64,000 nt of DNA from Thalassospira alkalitolerans (GTDB lineage: Bacteria > Pseudomonadota > Alphaproteobacteria > Rhodospirillales > Thalassospiraceae), in contig NZ_JFKB01000006.1 in the NCBI RefSeq assembly GCF_002115745.1, positions 1-64,000 on the forward strand. The letters are read 5' to 3'. The position numbers were made by a program, and so were the translations under genes. Positions 1 to 10,257 of the stretch are shown here, piece by piece; the first letter of the stretch is position 1, and every line of letters starts with the position of its first letter. Under the pieces are notes generated by a model. That model was given only the letters and a program-made list of their open reading frames with translations, was not told the DNA's origin and ran no database searches.

Positions 1-508
1 CCGAAGCACGCGTAACCGCCCAGTCAAAAGATGCTTTTTCATCGTCACTAGCCGCATCATAGAAATTCACGATTTCACGAAACACTTTTGTCGGATTATG
101 GACGGGGTCGTTTGAATTGATGATGTCCGAAATTCTGTTCGCAATTTCATTTTTGGCGGCATTGACTTCCACATCCGTAAAAATACCGCCTTCATTGCTC
201 GTCACCGCATAAAGCATCTGCCGGTCGAAATCCGGAAAGCCGATTTCATCCCATTCATCCGCCGTCGTGCGTGTCGTGCCGGTCGTTCCGAGCTTGGCAT
301 ATCCGGCATCAATCTTTTCTCTTGCTGCTACCGCGGCACTGGCAAGGGACCCGGACGCTGCCTTTGCCGGTGTCACCGTTTCCGGTGTCGCGCTCTCTGC
401 CGGGGTGGGGACACTTTCCGATTTTGACGATGCAGATTGTTTATGCCCCGCATTTGCCGAGGCATAGGAATATGTATTTGCCAAAAGACTGGAAACAGAC
501 GTCATCAT
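1..508 (-). CDS. Hypothetical Ser/Thr/Ala-rich protein, C-terminus cut by window edge
   Basis: An open frame runs on the minus strand from an ATG at 508 (a second in-frame ATG is at 505) off the left edge, giving 169 codons. The start is preceded by a purine-rich GCAAAGGGCG. The first 80 or so residues are low in complexity and rich in Ser, Ala, Thr and Pro. After that the composition looks folded, with TTADEWDEIGFPDFDRQ and a helical stretch containing EVNAAKNEIANRISDII. I see no signal peptide or membrane segment in the visible part. I do not recognise a family; the disordered N-terminus followed by a small helical domain resembles uncharacterised alphaproteobacterial proteins. The absence of internal stops through a frame with normal codon use supports a real gene. 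Confidence 0.6.
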   Translation of the reverse strand, partial: MMTSVSSLLANTYSYASANAGHKQSASSKSESVPTPAESATPETVTPAKAASGSLASAAVAAREKIDAGYAKLGTTGTTRTTADEWDEIGFPDFDRQMLYAVTSNEGGIFTDVEVNAAKNEIANRISDIINSNDPVHNPTKVFREIVNFYDAASDDEKASFDWAVTRAS

Positions 509-1076
509 CGCCCTTTGCACATTTCAATGCGCCTTACATTTTAGGAGAATTCATCCTATGTCATTCAACCAAGGCCTGCAATTAATTTCAACTTTTGCGT
601 GTTTTTAACAATGCAAAATGCATCTTTCCCAAAAAGAAGAAAATCCCTTTTTGCAAATTGTCCCGGCAACTCATTTTAGGGCGCGGCACGCAGCTAAATT
701 TCAGGGCATAATCTACAGTTATTTCACGGGGAATTCTTGATGATCTGCCAGATCGTTTTTCACCTGATTTTTGATCCGATGTCGGGACCGATCTTGTCGA
801 CAATTTTCGGCAATTGTGCCCGGCAGGTTCAATTGGGGCTGTGAAACAATTTTCACTATTTCACAATCCTCATACAATTAGTTTCACCCGCATCCGGCGG
901 GAATTTCTTTTCGTCGGGTTTTGTCGGTCGGCGAAGCGATCGATTATTCACTAAAAATGAATAATCATTCAGAATTTTCAATTTGTGTATTTAATCATCC
1001 TCGGGTCAAATGGCGTCAAGTCCTGCTGGCCCTCCTGTAAAAAAACAGGCCCGCACATCCCGATCAGAGAGAGACA
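509..1076. other. Intergenic region upstream of ydiJ-like gene
   Basis: This 568-base stretch separates two divergently read genes and must hold both promoters. It is richer in A+T than its surroundings and has no credible coding frame. The only structure that stands out is the perfect inverted repeat at 942-966, listed separately. Confidence 0.6.
942..966. promoter_or_regulatory. Inverted repeat, possible operator for the ydiJ-like gene
   Basis: GATTATTCA (942-950) and TGAATAATC (958-966) form a perfect 9-base inverted repeat around a 7-base A-rich spacer. A second short palindromic TGAAT/ATTCA overlaps its right arm. It lies about 110 bases before the ydiJ-like start and no T-run follows, so an operator is more likely than a terminator. 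The regulator is unknown. Confidence 0.4.
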
Positions 1077-4000
1077 ATGACCGCCGCAGTCGCCAAAGCC
1101 GCCACCGCCCCGAAAGCCGCAGCAAAAGCCGCCAATCGCCGCTTTTCGCGCTTTAACCGCCTGCCGGTTCTGACCCCGGACAGATCACTGGATCACCTGA
1201 CGCTGGGTTTCCTTAAGGTACTGGAATCAGAGGGTAATTTTACCGGTGAAATCCACGCCGATTACCCGGCCCGCCTGATCAATGCCACCGATAACAGCGT
1301 TTATCAGGTGATGCCGCGTGCGGTGTTACAGCCAAAAACCGCCAATGATATCAACGTGGTAATGGAATTGGCCGGGCGCGAAGAATATCGCGAAGTCAAA
1401 ATCACCCCGCGCGGCGGCGGCACCGGCACCAATGGCCAGTCGCTGAATAACACCGTCATCCTCGATACGTCCAAGCATCTCAATCACATACTGGGTTTTG
1501 ACGCCGAGAAAAATCTGGTCCATGTCGAACCCGGCGTGGTGCTGGATCAACTCAACGCCTGGCTTAAACCGCATGGCGTTTTCTTTCCGCCCGCCGTTTC
1601 CACCGCCAGCCGGGCCACCATTGGCGGCATGATCGGGTCCGATAGTTCGGGCAAGGGATCGCGGATTTATGGTAAAACAAGCCATTACATCAATGACATG
1701 ACGACCGTTTTGATTGACGGTACCGATTTCCGCACCCATGCCATAAGCGCCAAAGAGGCCGATGAAATCATCACCCGCGAGGATCGCACGGGCAAACTTT
1801 ACCGCCACATCCGCGATGAAATCCTGCCGCGTCGCGATAAGATCAATGCAATCTTCCCGGAAATGAACCGCGGGCTTACCGGCTATAACCTTAAAGAAGC
1901 TGTTTCAGATCAAGGAGATATGAACTTAAGCTTCCTGATCGCTGGCTCTGAAGGCAGCCTTGGCATGGTCAAAGACATCACACTGCGCGTGGTGCCCTTG
2001 CCCAAGCATAAGGCGGTAACGGTGGTCCGCTATGACAGTTTTGACTCTGCCCTTCGCCATGTCAGCACCTTGTTGCAATTTGATCCGGTGGCGATTGAAA
2101 GCATCGATGACAAGGTCATGGAACTGGCAAAGCAGGATGAAAGCTGGCATTTGCTGGGAAAATTGCTTGGCACAGACACCAGCACCATCCCGACGCGCGG
2201 CTTCAATGTTGTTGAATTCATTGGCGAAACCGCCCAAGAGGTTGCCGCCAAACAAGACGAACTCCGCGCATATCTTAATGCCAACACTGACGCCCAATAC
2301 GCCCCCATCGGCTTTGTTCAGGCCAGTGATCCCGGCCAAATCGCCGCCATTTGGTCGATCCGCGCCAAATCCGTTGGCCTGCTGGGCAATATCGAAGGCA
2401 AACGCCGCGCCACCCCCTTTGTCGAAGACACCGCCGTGCCGCCGGAAAACCTTGCCGATTTTATCGCAGAATTCCGCGCTTTATTAGACGCCGAGGGCCT
2501 TGATTATGGCATGTTCGGCCATGTCGATGTTGGCTGTTTGCATGTCCGGCCATTGCTTGACATCTGCGACGAAGAAGACGAAGCCCGCCTGCGCCGGATT
2601 TCAGATGGTGTCGTGACGCTAACCAAGAAATACAACGGCCTGATCTGGGGCGAACATGGCAAGGGGTTTCGCGGTGAATATTCCCCAACCTATTTCGGGC
2701 CAGAGCTTTACGACGTCCTGCGTCGCATCAAGGAAGCCTTTGATCCGGAAGGACAATTAAACCCCGGCAAGATCGCGTCACCGTACTCAAAAAACACGCC
2801 GATAACCGCGATTGACCAAGCCCCGATGCGCGGCCAGATTGACCGCCAGATCAATGATAACCTGCGCGATGAATACCTGAACGCCACCCGCTGCAACGGC
2901 AATGGTGCGTGTTTCAACTGGGACCAATCGGACGCCATGTGCCCGTCCTATAAGGTCACCCGCGACCGCGTGCATTCGCCCAAGGGCCGGGCCGGGATGA
3001 TCCGCGAATGGATCCGGCAGTTATCGGTCGGCACCGATCCGCGCAATCAGGATTTGGCAGTGATCAATGCGCGCGATTTCTCCCACGATGTCTATGACGC
3101 CATGGCCGGATGCCTGTCGTGCAAGGCCTGTGCGGGGCAATGCCCGGTCAAGGTCGACATCCCCGAACTGAAATCACGGTTTTTGGAAAGCTATCACACG
3201 CGCTACAAACGCCCGGTCAAGGACTACGTAATTGCGCAGTTGGAAACCATCGCGCCCCTGATGGCCCGCGCCCCAAGGCTTTTCAATACCTTGCAGTCCA
3301 TCCCGCCGCTGCCATGGATATTCAAAAGCCTGATCGGCCTGACCGATTTGCCGAAACTCAGCCCACAAAACGTCACCAAGGCGTTGCGCCAACGCGGCAT
3401 TGGCCGGTTCAAATGGGCGGAAGTTAACGCGCTTTCAGATGCCGAACGCGCCAAATCCGTGATCGTGCTGCAAGATTGCTTCACAACCCATTATGACGCC
3501 GATGTGTTCCTTGCCCATATCGATCTGTTGCAAAAACTTGGGTTCCGCGTTTTCGTGCCGCCCTATCGCCCAAATGGCAAGGCATTGCACGTAAAAGGCT
3601 TTTTGAAACGCTTTGATTATCAGGCCAATCAAAACGACATTTTCCATGCCCGTCTGGCAATCTCAAACATCCCCCTGATCGGGATCGAAGCCAGCGTGAC
3701 CCTGACCTATCGCCAAGAATACGCCCAGCGCCTTGGTACCAACCGCCCTGATTACCGTGTGCATCTGTTCCATGAATGGCTGGCGGGCGAGATTGCGGCA
3801 AACCGCGTCACCCTGCCCGAAACCGGCACAAACGGCGCGGCGACGGCAACACCGGCAACCCTGTTCCCCCATTGCACAGAAAAAACATCGATCCCAGATG
3901 TTGGCGTCAAATGGCAAAAGATATTCGAAGCCTTCGGCATGAAACTCGCCACCGAAAAAACCGGTTGCTGTGGCATGGCGGGGGTTTACGGCCACGAAAC

Positions 4001-4178
4001 CCGCCATCAGGCAACATCACGTGAACTCTATGATATGAGCTGGAAAAACAAAGTCGATCAAACCGGGCTAGAGAACATGCTCGTCACCGGCTATTCCTGC
4101 CGGTGTCAGGTCGCCCGGTTTGAAGGCGCAAAACCAAAACATCCGGTGCAGCATCTATTATCCATGATCACCCAATAA
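1077..4178 (+). CDS. ydiJ: FAD/4Fe-4S D-2-hydroxyacid dehydrogenase, YdiJ family
   Basis: This 1033-residue protein is a fusion of a D-lactate-dehydrogenase-type flavoprotein and an iron-sulfur reductase module, close in length and layout to E. coli YdiJ. Residues about 80-300 form the FAD-binding (PCMH) domain with the RGGGTGTNGQ motif near residue 112. The FAD-oxidase C-terminal domain follows. The iron-sulfur part begins with the cysteines of CNGNGACF near 605 and continues with the CxxCxxCxxxCP motif at CLSCKACAGQCP near 679. Cys-rich CCG (near 963) and YSCRCQ segments at the C-terminus are typical of the GlpC/LutA-like half. YdiJ has been reported to oxidise D-2-hydroxyglutarate; the exact substrate here is inferred from homology. 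The ATG follows a purine-rich AGAGAGAGAC ribosome-binding site. The first 20 residues are a low-complexity Ala/Lys stretch. The gene stands alone. Confidence 0.88.
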   Translation: MTAAVAKAATAPKAAAKAANRRFSRFNRLPVLTPDRSLDHLTLGFLKVLESEGNFTGEIHADYPARLINATDNSVYQVMPRAVLQPKTANDINVVMELAGREEYREVKITPRGGGTGTNGQSLNNTVILDTSKHLNHILGFDAEKNLVHVEPGVVLDQLNAWLKPHGVFFPPAVSTASRATIGGMIGSDSSGKGSRIYGKTSHYINDMTTVLIDGTDFRTHAISAKEADEIITREDRTGKLYRHIRDEILPRRDKINAIFPEMNRGLTGYNLKEAVSDQGDMNLSFLIAGSEGSLGMVKDITLRVVPLPKHKAVTVVRYDSFDSALRHVSTLLQFDPVAIESIDDKVMELAKQDESWHLLGKLLGTDTSTIPTRGFNVVEFIGETAQEVAAKQDELRAYLNANTDAQYAPIGFVQASDPGQIAAIWSIRAKSVGLLGNIEGKRRATPFVEDTAVPPENLADFIAEFRALLDAEGLDYGMFGHVDVGCLHVRPLLDICDEEDEARLRRISDGVVTLTKKYNGLIWGEHGKGFRGEYSPTYFGPELYDVLRRIKEAFDPEGQLNPGKIASPYSKNTPITAIDQAPMRGQIDRQINDNLRDEYLNATRCNGNGACFNWDQSDAMCPSYKVTRDRVHSPKGRAGMIREWIRQLSVGTDPRNQDLAVINARDFSHDVYDAMAGCLSCKACAGQCPVKVDIPELKSRFLESYHTRYKRPVKDYVIAQLETIAPLMARAPRLFNTLQSIPPLPWIFKSLIGLTDLPKLSPQNVTKALRQRGIGRFKWAEVNALSDAERAKSVIVLQDCFTTHYDADVFLAHIDLLQKLGFRVFVPPYRPNGKALHVKGFLKRFDYQANQNDIFHARLAISNIPLIGIEASVTLTYRQEYAQRLGTNRPDYRVHLFHEWLAGEIAANRVTLPETGTNGAATATPATLFPHCTEKTSIPDVGVKWQKIFEAFGMKLATEKTGCCGMAGVYGHETRHQATSRELYDMSWKNKVDQTGLENMLVTGYSCRCQVARFEGAKPKHPVQHLLSMITQ

Positions 4179-4208
4179 ATTTCGGAGCAAAACACCGCAC
4201 ATTGTGAA

Positions 4209-4248
4209 GCAGATCATTGCATTCATACGTGATGATGTGATGATCTGC
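4209..4248. repeat. Inverted repeat between ydiJ-like gene and channel gene
   Basis: GCAGATCAT (4209-4217) is repeated inverted as ATGATCTGC (4240-4248) with a 22-base spacer. There is no T-run after it. It could be a weak terminator for the upstream gene or an operator for the channel gene; the sequence does not decide. Confidence 0.35.
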
Positions 4249-4443
4249 GCCATGTGGAAAAACGGGGCTGTGCCAAGGCTGACGACATAAAGCGCACTAG
4301 CCGAAACAGGCCAAACACCCCTTGTCCGGGCGGGAATTACGGGGGTATTTTTCCTTGTGCAGCCCCCAAATCACTTGCAGTTCGGGGACCCGCACGGCAC
4401 AACAAACTGGCCCCTATATACCACATCAACCGACGGAGCCCCG

Positions 4444-5805
4444 ATGCAAGACGAAGTTGCCGACTGGCTGATCAGTCAAAACATTGAATATGCCAATGTC
4501 ATCTCTTTCGGGGTGGTGCTGGCGCTGATTGCCCTGATGGCGATCATCCTTCATGGCTTGCTGCATCGTATACTTCTGCCTGCATTGGAACGGATCGGCG
4601 GCAAGCGCATTCATACCTGGCAAAAAATCCTGACCGCGAAAAATCTGTTCCCGCGCCTGGCCTTTATCGTGCAGGGAGTGGTCGTCTATATTCAGGCCGG
4701 GGTCTGGCTTTCGCCTGAAACCACCACACATAATTTCCTTCATATCGCGGCAAGATTGTGGATCATTTATTATGTGACGCTGACACTGTTTTCACTGCTG
4801 GATGCGGTGTTGCTGATATCACGGCGCAGCCAAAGGGCCCGAACCCTGCCGCTCCGCGGGATTTTTCAGGGTGTCAAACTGACGGCCTCAATCCTTGCTG
4901 GCTTGCTGTGCATTTCCATTCTGATCGGTGAATCCCCGATCATTTTGCTCAGCGGTTTGGGGGCGATGACCGCCGTCCTGATGCTGGTTTTCAAGGACCC
5001 CATTCTTGGCCTTGTCGCGGGAATACAGCTTTCGGCCAATGATATGCTATCGGTGGGCGATTGGCTTGAAATGCCGAAATATGGCGCGGATGGCGATGTG
5101 ATTGATATCGGATTGACCACGGTTAAGGTCTGTAACTGGGACATGACGATCACAACAATTCCGACCTATGCGCTGATATCAGATTCCTTTAAAAACTGGC
5201 GCAATATGAGCCAATCCGGCGGACGCCGGATCAAGCGCAGCATCAATATTGACGCCAGTTGCATTACATTCCTATCCCCGCAAGAATTTAAAAAACTGCA
5301 CAAATCACATCTTTTGGCCCCCTATCTTGACGAGAAAAACCGCGAAATCGAAACATTCAATACGGAAAAGAAACTGGACCTTTCGATGCCCATCAACGGG
5401 CGACGCATGACCAATCTGGGAACGTTGCGGGCCTATCTTACGGCGTATTTGCGCAATCACCCGATGATCCATCAAGACATGACCCTGATGGTCCGACAGC
5501 TTCAACCCGGCCCGAATGGGGTGCCGCTTGAAATCTATGCCTTTACCAAGACGGTCAACTGGCTGGAATACGAGGCCATCCAATCCGATATCTTTGACCA
5601 TACTCTGGCGGTTTTGCCTGAATTTGGCCTGCGCATCCACCAAACCCCAACCGGGTATGACATGCGCGCCCTGATCGGCACAACAACGCCGGGTATCGCG
5701 CAAATATCCGCCCCCGATGACAATGCCCGCCCCCAACACACAACTGGTACCGCCGGGCCAGAAACATCGAAACACGTTGCGCACGCCAGCGACCAGGGCG
5801 TTTAA
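4444..5805 (+). CDS. ybdG: Small-conductance mechanosensitive channel, YbdG/MscS family
   Basis: This 453-residue inner-membrane protein belongs to the MscS superfamily, whose members open under membrane tension during hypo-osmotic shock. Several hydrophobic helices occupy residues 15-190. The conserved pore and beta-domain region follows, including MLVFKDPILGLVAGIQLS, DMLSVGDWLEMPKYGADGDV and TTIPTYALISDSFKNWR. These stretches match the YbdG (miniconductance) subgroup closely, especially the YGADGDV and SDSFKNWR motifs. The ATG at 4444 is chosen over in-frame upstream starts because the GGAG at 4435-4438 precedes it and the upstream residues look untranslated. No partner gene is adjacent, which is normal for this family. 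Confidence 0.85.
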   Translation: MQDEVADWLISQNIEYANVISFGVVLALIALMAIILHGLLHRILLPALERIGGKRIHTWQKILTAKNLFPRLAFIVQGVVVYIQAGVWLSPETTTHNFLHIAARLWIIYYVTLTLFSLLDAVLLISRRSQRARTLPLRGIFQGVKLTASILAGLLCISILIGESPIILLSGLGAMTAVLMLVFKDPILGLVAGIQLSANDMLSVGDWLEMPKYGADGDVIDIGLTTVKVCNWDMTITTIPTYALISDSFKNWRNMSQSGGRRIKRSINIDASCITFLSPQEFKKLHKSHLLAPYLDEKNREIETFNTEKKLDLSMPINGRRMTNLGTLRAYLTAYLRNHPMIHQDMTLMVRQLQPGPNGVPLEIYAFTKTVNWLEYEAIQSDIFDHTLAVLPEFGLRIHQTPTGYDMRALIGTTTPGIAQISAPDDNARPQHTTGTAGPETSKHVAHASDQGV

Positions 5806-5891
5806 TATCAACAATGATGCATGGGTGACCCAGACCAAACACATCGGAACAAAACCGATCCCACGGAAATTCAGCCCCCGAAAGGCTCGCC

Positions 5892-6209
5892 ATGATCCGC
5901 CATATCGTCCTGATCAAATTCAAACCCGGCATCGAAGAGACCGTGATCAACAGCCTGTTTAACGCACTCGCCGATCTTGGCGATCAAATCGCCGGAATGC
6001 GCGGCTTTGACGGCGGCGTTTCCGTCAGCCCGGAAAAACTGGAACAAGGCTTCACCCACGGCTTCTGCATCGATTTCGACGACGCTAAATCCCGTGATGC
6101 CTATCTTGTGCATCCCAAACATCAGGCGCTGGGTGCAGAACTTGTCAAAGCCGCCGATGGCGAGATTTCAGGCCTGATTGTGTTTGATTTGGAGATGTCG
6201 GGGCCTTAA
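5892..6209 (+). CDS. Dabb-domain (stress-responsive alpha/beta barrel) protein
   Basis: This 105-residue protein is a single Dabb domain, as shown by the opening MIRHIVLIKFKPG, the central GFDGGVSVSPE and the HGFCIDFDDAKSRDAYLVHP segment. The family forms dimeric ferredoxin-like barrels. Known members have varied roles (stress-related, or small-molecule binding and catalysis), so no specific reaction can be assigned. It begins 86 bases after the channel gene with its own weak ribosome-binding site (CCCGAAAGGCTCGCC ATG). No terminator is evident in the 290 bases that follow. Confidence 0.8.
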   Translation: MIRHIVLIKFKPGIEETVINSLFNALADLGDQIAGMRGFDGGVSVSPEKLEQGFTHGFCIDFDDAKSRDAYLVHPKHQALGAELVKAADGEISGLIVFDLEMSGP

Positions 6210-6501
6210 ATCAGGAAAAATAAATCCCCCTTTCAGATAATTGATAGCTTCACCAAAAAGCACCAAGCGGCATCGGATCATCATCTGATCTGGGCCGATA
6301 TTGATATTTAGCCCCCCTATGGCCCATCGATTGGCTTGGTTTTGTTGGTAATATCTGGTCTTCTCCCCCCGGTTTGCGCAAGATCAATGATTGCATCCCC
6401 CTGACAAAATAGGATCATTCCAAATCTTGCTGCGATGCACCGTGACAATCAAATGAATACCGGTCATCATGGCGGCTGGTGATCGTCTTTGGGAGAAGAA
6501 C

Positions 6502-7497
6502 ATGAGCAATCTGCGTGCGCCTTTGGTGATCCTTGTAGCGGCATTGGCCGTTGCCAGTGGCGGTTATTATTACTGGCAGCAAAATCAGGATACCCTTCCC
6601 GATTACATCACATCGGGCAATGGCCGGATCGAGGCCGAGGAAGTCCACGTTGCCACCAAATATGCCGGTCGCGTTGCGCAGGTTGACGTTGAAGAAGGCG
6701 ATTTCGTTACCAAAGGGCAAGTTCTTGCCCGTATGGATACCGCCGAACTTGAAGCCACACAGGCCAAGGCCCGCGCCGATGTGGCCCAAGCCTATCAGAA
6801 AGTCGCCCAGGCCAAGGCCGAAATCGTTCAGCGCGAAAGCCAATTGAAATTCGCCCAAAGCCAGCTTGAACGCGCCAATACGCTTGTGAAAAACAACAAT
6901 ATATCGCGTGAGGCCGTTGATCAGCGCCGGTCCGAGCGCGACATTGCCGAGTCCGCCCTTGTGGCATCAAAGGCCGGACTGACCGCCGCCGAGCGCGGGG
7001 TTGAAGCCGCCGATGCCGAGGTATCGCGCCTGCAAATCCAGATTGACGATTCCGCCCTGACCGCACCGCGCAGTGGCCGCGTGCAATACCGCCTTGCCGA
7101 ACCGGGCGAGGTTTTGGCAAGTGGCGGACGGGTGGTAACACTGATTGATCTGACCGATGTTTATATGACGATCTTCCTGCCAACCAATGCCGCCGGGGCC
7201 ACCTTTGTCGGCAATGAAGCGCGGATCGTGCTTGACGCGGCACCCGAATTTGTCATTCCGGCAAGTGTATCGTTTGTATCGGCCGATGCACAATTCACCC
7301 CGCGCGAGGTCGAAACCCGAAGCGAACGTGAAAAACTTATGTTCCGGGCCAAAATCCGCATCGATCATAAGCTTCTGACCCAGCATATTGAAAAGGTCAA
7401 AACCGGCCTTCCCGGTGTTGCCTATGTCATGCAGGGCGGGTCAACGCAGTGGCCTGAAAGCCTGTCGGTGGCCTTGCCGCCGGAGGCCTCAAAATGA
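6502..7497 (+). CDS. yhiI: HlyD-family membrane fusion protein, YhiI type
   Basis: This 331-residue periplasmic adaptor has one N-terminal membrane anchor (residues about 5-22). A lipoyl-like half motif ([19 protein letters not shown]) and a long alpha-helical hairpin of Ala/Gln/Glu-rich repeats at residues about 85-180 follow. After these come the second lipoyl half ([19 protein letters not shown]) and a beta-barrel domain. The ATG at 6502 is preferred to one at 6469 because GGAGAAG lies just before it and the hydrophobic anchor begins immediately after. Its stop overlaps the rbbA start by four bases (ATGA). The size and order match E. coli yhiI-rbbA-yhhJ. It should link the inner-membrane ABC complex to the periplasm or an outer-membrane channel, but none is encoded nearby. 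Confidence 0.85.
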   Translation: MSNLRAPLVILVAALAVASGGYYYWQQNQDTLPDYITSGNGRIEAEEVHVATKYAGRVAQVDVEEGDFVTKGQVLARMDTAELEATQAKARADVAQAYQKVAQAKAEIVQRESQLKFAQSQLERANTLVKNNNISREAVDQRRSERDIAESALVASKAGLTAAERGVEAADAEVSRLQIQIDDSALTAPRSGRVQYRLAEPGEVLASGGRVVTLIDLTDVYMTIFLPTNAAGATFVGNEARIVLDAAPEFVIPASVSFVSADAQFTPREVETRSEREKLMFRAKIRIDHKLLTQHIEKVKTGLPGVAYVMQGGSTQWPESLSVALPPEASK

Positions 7498-10256
7498 CCA
7501 CGCAGCCCGATTTTGCCGTCCGGCTTAACGGGGTATCGCATCGTTACGGCAAGACCATCGCCTTTGACACGGTTGACCTGAACATCGAAGCCGGACACAG
7601 CATGGCCTTTATCGGCCCCGACGGGGTGGGAAAATCCACCTTGCTCGGCCTGATTGCTGGCGCACGGAAAATTCAGGCCGGAACGGTGGAAACCCTTGGC
7701 GGTGACATGCGAAGCGACGCCCACCGCAACCGGGTTTCACCGCGTATTGCCTATATGCCACAGGGGCTTGGCAAGAACCTGTATATGGATTTGACGATTG
7801 CCGAAAACCTGCATTTTTTCGGCCGCCTGTTTGGTCAGCCCGCCCGGGAACGGCGCGAACGGATTGATCGGCTGGTCAAGGCAACCGGGCTTGCACCGTT
7901 TATTGATCGCCCGGCGGGCAAGCTTTCGGGTGGGATGAAGCAAAAGCTTGGCCTGTGCTGCGCGCTTATTCATGACCCGGATCTTTTGATTTTGGATGAA
8001 CCAACCACCGGGGTTGATCCGTTATCACGGCGGCAATTCTGGCAATTGATCGACAATATCCGCGCCGAGCGCCCCGGCATGACCGTAATCGTTGCCACCG
8101 CCTATATGGACGAGGCCGAAAATTTTGACCGGCTTGTCATGGTCAATGCCGGTAAAATCCTGGCATCGGGAACCCCAGCCAGCGTGCGCCATGACGCCGG
8201 GGCAAAAACGCTTGAAGATGCGTTTGTCAATTTGCTGCCCGAAGAAATGAAACGCGGCCATCACGCACTTGAAATTCCGCCCCTTGCCAAGGACGGTTCG
8301 GAACCGGCGATTGTCGCCAAGAACCTGACCCGACGGTTTGGCGATTTTACCGCCGTTGATCATGTCAGTTTTGAAATCAGCAAAGGCGAGATTTTCGGAT
8401 TTCTGGGGTCAAACGGCTGTGGCAAAACCACAACCATGAAGATGCTGACCGGGCTTTTGCCCGCATCCGATGGCCAGGCATGGTTATTTGGCCAACCGGC
8501 CGAAACCAGCGGCCTGTCGATGCGCAAGCGGGTTGGCTATATGTCGCAGGCATTTTCGCTTTATACCGAATTAACCGTGCGCCAGAACCTTGATCTTCAT
8601 GCGCGGCTGTTTCACCTGCCACCGCCGACAATTGCCGCGCGCATCACAGAATTGCTGGGTAAGTTCGGGCTTGATCACGTCGCCGATCATTCAACCCGCG
8701 ATTTGCCGCTTGGCGTGCGTCAGCGATTGTCGCTTGCAGTTGCGATCATTCACCGGCCGGAAATGCTGATTTTGGATGAACCAACATCGGGTGTTGATCC
8801 GGTAGCGCGTGACCGGTTTTGGGAATTGCTGATTGATCTGTCACGCAACGACGGGGTGACGATCTTTATTTCCACCCATTTCATGAACGAAGCCGCGCGG
8901 TGCGACCGAATTTCGCTTATGCATGCGGGCCGGGTTTTGGCCAGCGACACCCCGGCGGCCCTTGTCACACAGCATGGCGCAGAAACCCTTGAACAGGCGT
9001 TTATCACCTGTCTGGAACAAGCCCATGCCGATGAGGATAAGGGCAATTCGGCAACTGCTGGCGAAACTGACAAAACCGATAACGGCCCCGTGACGTCACT
9101 GGAAAGCAACCATGACGGGCGCCATAGCCTGTTTAGCATGCGCCGTGCCTATGCCTATTCGCTACGTGAAACCATGGAATTGATCCGTGATCCGGTGCGA
9201 TTGACCTTTGCCCTGCTGGGTACGGCGTTGCTGATGCTGGTATTTGGTTTTGGCATTACATTCGATGTCGAGGATTTGAAATATGCCAGCCTTGATCGCG
9301 ACCAAACCCCGGAAAGCCGCACCTTTTTAGAAGGTCTGGCCGGGTCGCGCTATTTCGAGGAACAGGCCCCAATCGTAAGCGTTGCCGATATGGAACGCCG
9401 GATGGCCAGTGGCGACATCACCCTGGCACTTGAAATTCCATCCGGTTTTGGCCGCGAACTTTTGCAAGAGCGCAGCCCCGAAATTGCGGCATGGATCGAT
9501 GCATCGATGCCATTTCGCGCCGAAACCATTCATGGTTATGTTCAAGGCATCGGACAATCCTATTTGACCGATCTGGCGCGCCGCAACCTTGGCACGGTGC
9601 CCTCTACCCTGCCCGCCGATATTGAAATCCGCTATCGTTACAATCAGGATTTCAAAAGCATTTTTGCCATGGTTCCATCGGTCATGGCCCTGCTGCTGAT
9701 CTTTATTCCATCGGTTCTGGTCGCCCTTGGCGTGGTGCGTGAAAAGGAATTGGGATCAATTACCAATCTGCATGTTACCCCGGTCAACCGGCTTGAATTC
9801 CTGTTGGGCAAGCAAGTGCCCTATGTCGTGCTGGCGATGGTCAACTTTGCCTTTCTGGTGATCCTTGCCCTGACGGTATTTGGCATCCCGATCAAAGGTA
9901 ATTTTGCCGCCCTTGTGTTTGGCGCGTTTTTATATGTCATCACCACGACCGGGTTCGGATTGCTGATTTCATCCTTTGTATCGACCCAGATTGCCGCCCT
10001 GTTTGGCACCGCGATTGGCACCATGGTGCCGTCGGTCCTGTTTTCGGGGATGATGCAACCGGTGGCGTCACTTGAAGGCGGGGCTGCGGTGATTGGCGCC
10101 GTCTTCCCGACCGGGCAATTCATCAACATTGCCGTCGGCGTCATTACCAAGGCACTTGGGTTTTCGGCATTGATACCGGAATACCTGATCCTTTCCCTGA
10201 CCATTCTGGTGCTGACCGGGGCCAGTGTGTTGCTTCTGAAAAAACAGGATAGCTGA
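7494..10256 (+). CDS. rbbA: RbbA-type double ABC ATPase fused to ABC-2 permease
   Basis: This 920-residue protein carries two ATP-binding cassettes and a membrane domain in one chain. Cassette 1 has Walker [10 protein letters not shown] near residue 41, signature [11 protein letters not shown] near 144 and Walker B LLILDEP near 164. Cassette 2 has Walker [10 protein letters not shown] near 305, a signature reduced to [12 protein letters not shown] near 404 and Walker B MLILDEP near 424. Residues about 560-915 form an ABC-2 permease with one early helix, a large soluble loop and a cluster of C-terminal helices. E. coli RbbA (911 residues) has the same plan and has been described as ribosome-associated. 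The operon with an adaptor and a second permease suggests export, so the two ideas remain to be reconciled. A linker of charged residues at about 510-545 separates the halves. Confidence 0.9.
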   Translation: MTTQPDFAVRLNGVSHRYGKTIAFDTVDLNIEAGHSMAFIGPDGVGKSTLLGLIAGARKIQAGTVETLGGDMRSDAHRNRVSPRIAYMPQGLGKNLYMDLTIAENLHFFGRLFGQPARERRERIDRLVKATGLAPFIDRPAGKLSGGMKQKLGLCCALIHDPDLLILDEPTTGVDPLSRRQFWQLIDNIRAERPGMTVIVATAYMDEAENFDRLVMVNAGKILASGTPASVRHDAGAKTLEDAFVNLLPEEMKRGHHALEIPPLAKDGSEPAIVAKNLTRRFGDFTAVDHVSFEISKGEIFGFLGSNGCGKTTTMKMLTGLLPASDGQAWLFGQPAETSGLSMRKRVGYMSQAFSLYTELTVRQNLDLHARLFHLPPPTIAARITELLGKFGLDHVADHSTRDLPLGVRQRLSLAVAIIHRPEMLILDEPTSGVDPVARDRFWELLIDLSRNDGVTIFISTHFMNEAARCDRISLMHAGRVLASDTPAALVTQHGAETLEQAFITCLEQAHADEDKGNSATAGETDKTDNGPVTSLESNHDGRHSLFSMRRAYAYSLRETMELIRDPVRLTFALLGTALLMLVFGFGITFDVEDLKYASLDRDQTPESRTFLEGLAGSRYFEEQAPIVSVADMERRMASGDITLALEIPSGFGRELLQERSPEIAAWIDASMPFRAETIHGYVQGIGQSYLTDLARRNLGTVPSTLPADIEIRYRYNQDFKSIFAMVPSVMALLLIFIPSVLVALGVVREKELGSITNLHVTPVNRLEFLLGKQVPYVVLAMVNFAFLVILALTVFGIPIKGNFAALVFGAFLYVITTTGFGLLISSFVSTQIAALFGTAIGTMVPSVLFSGMMQPVASLEGGAAVIGAVFPTGQFINIAVGVITKALGFSALIPEYLILSLTILVLTGASVLLLKKQDS

Positions 10257-10257
10257 C

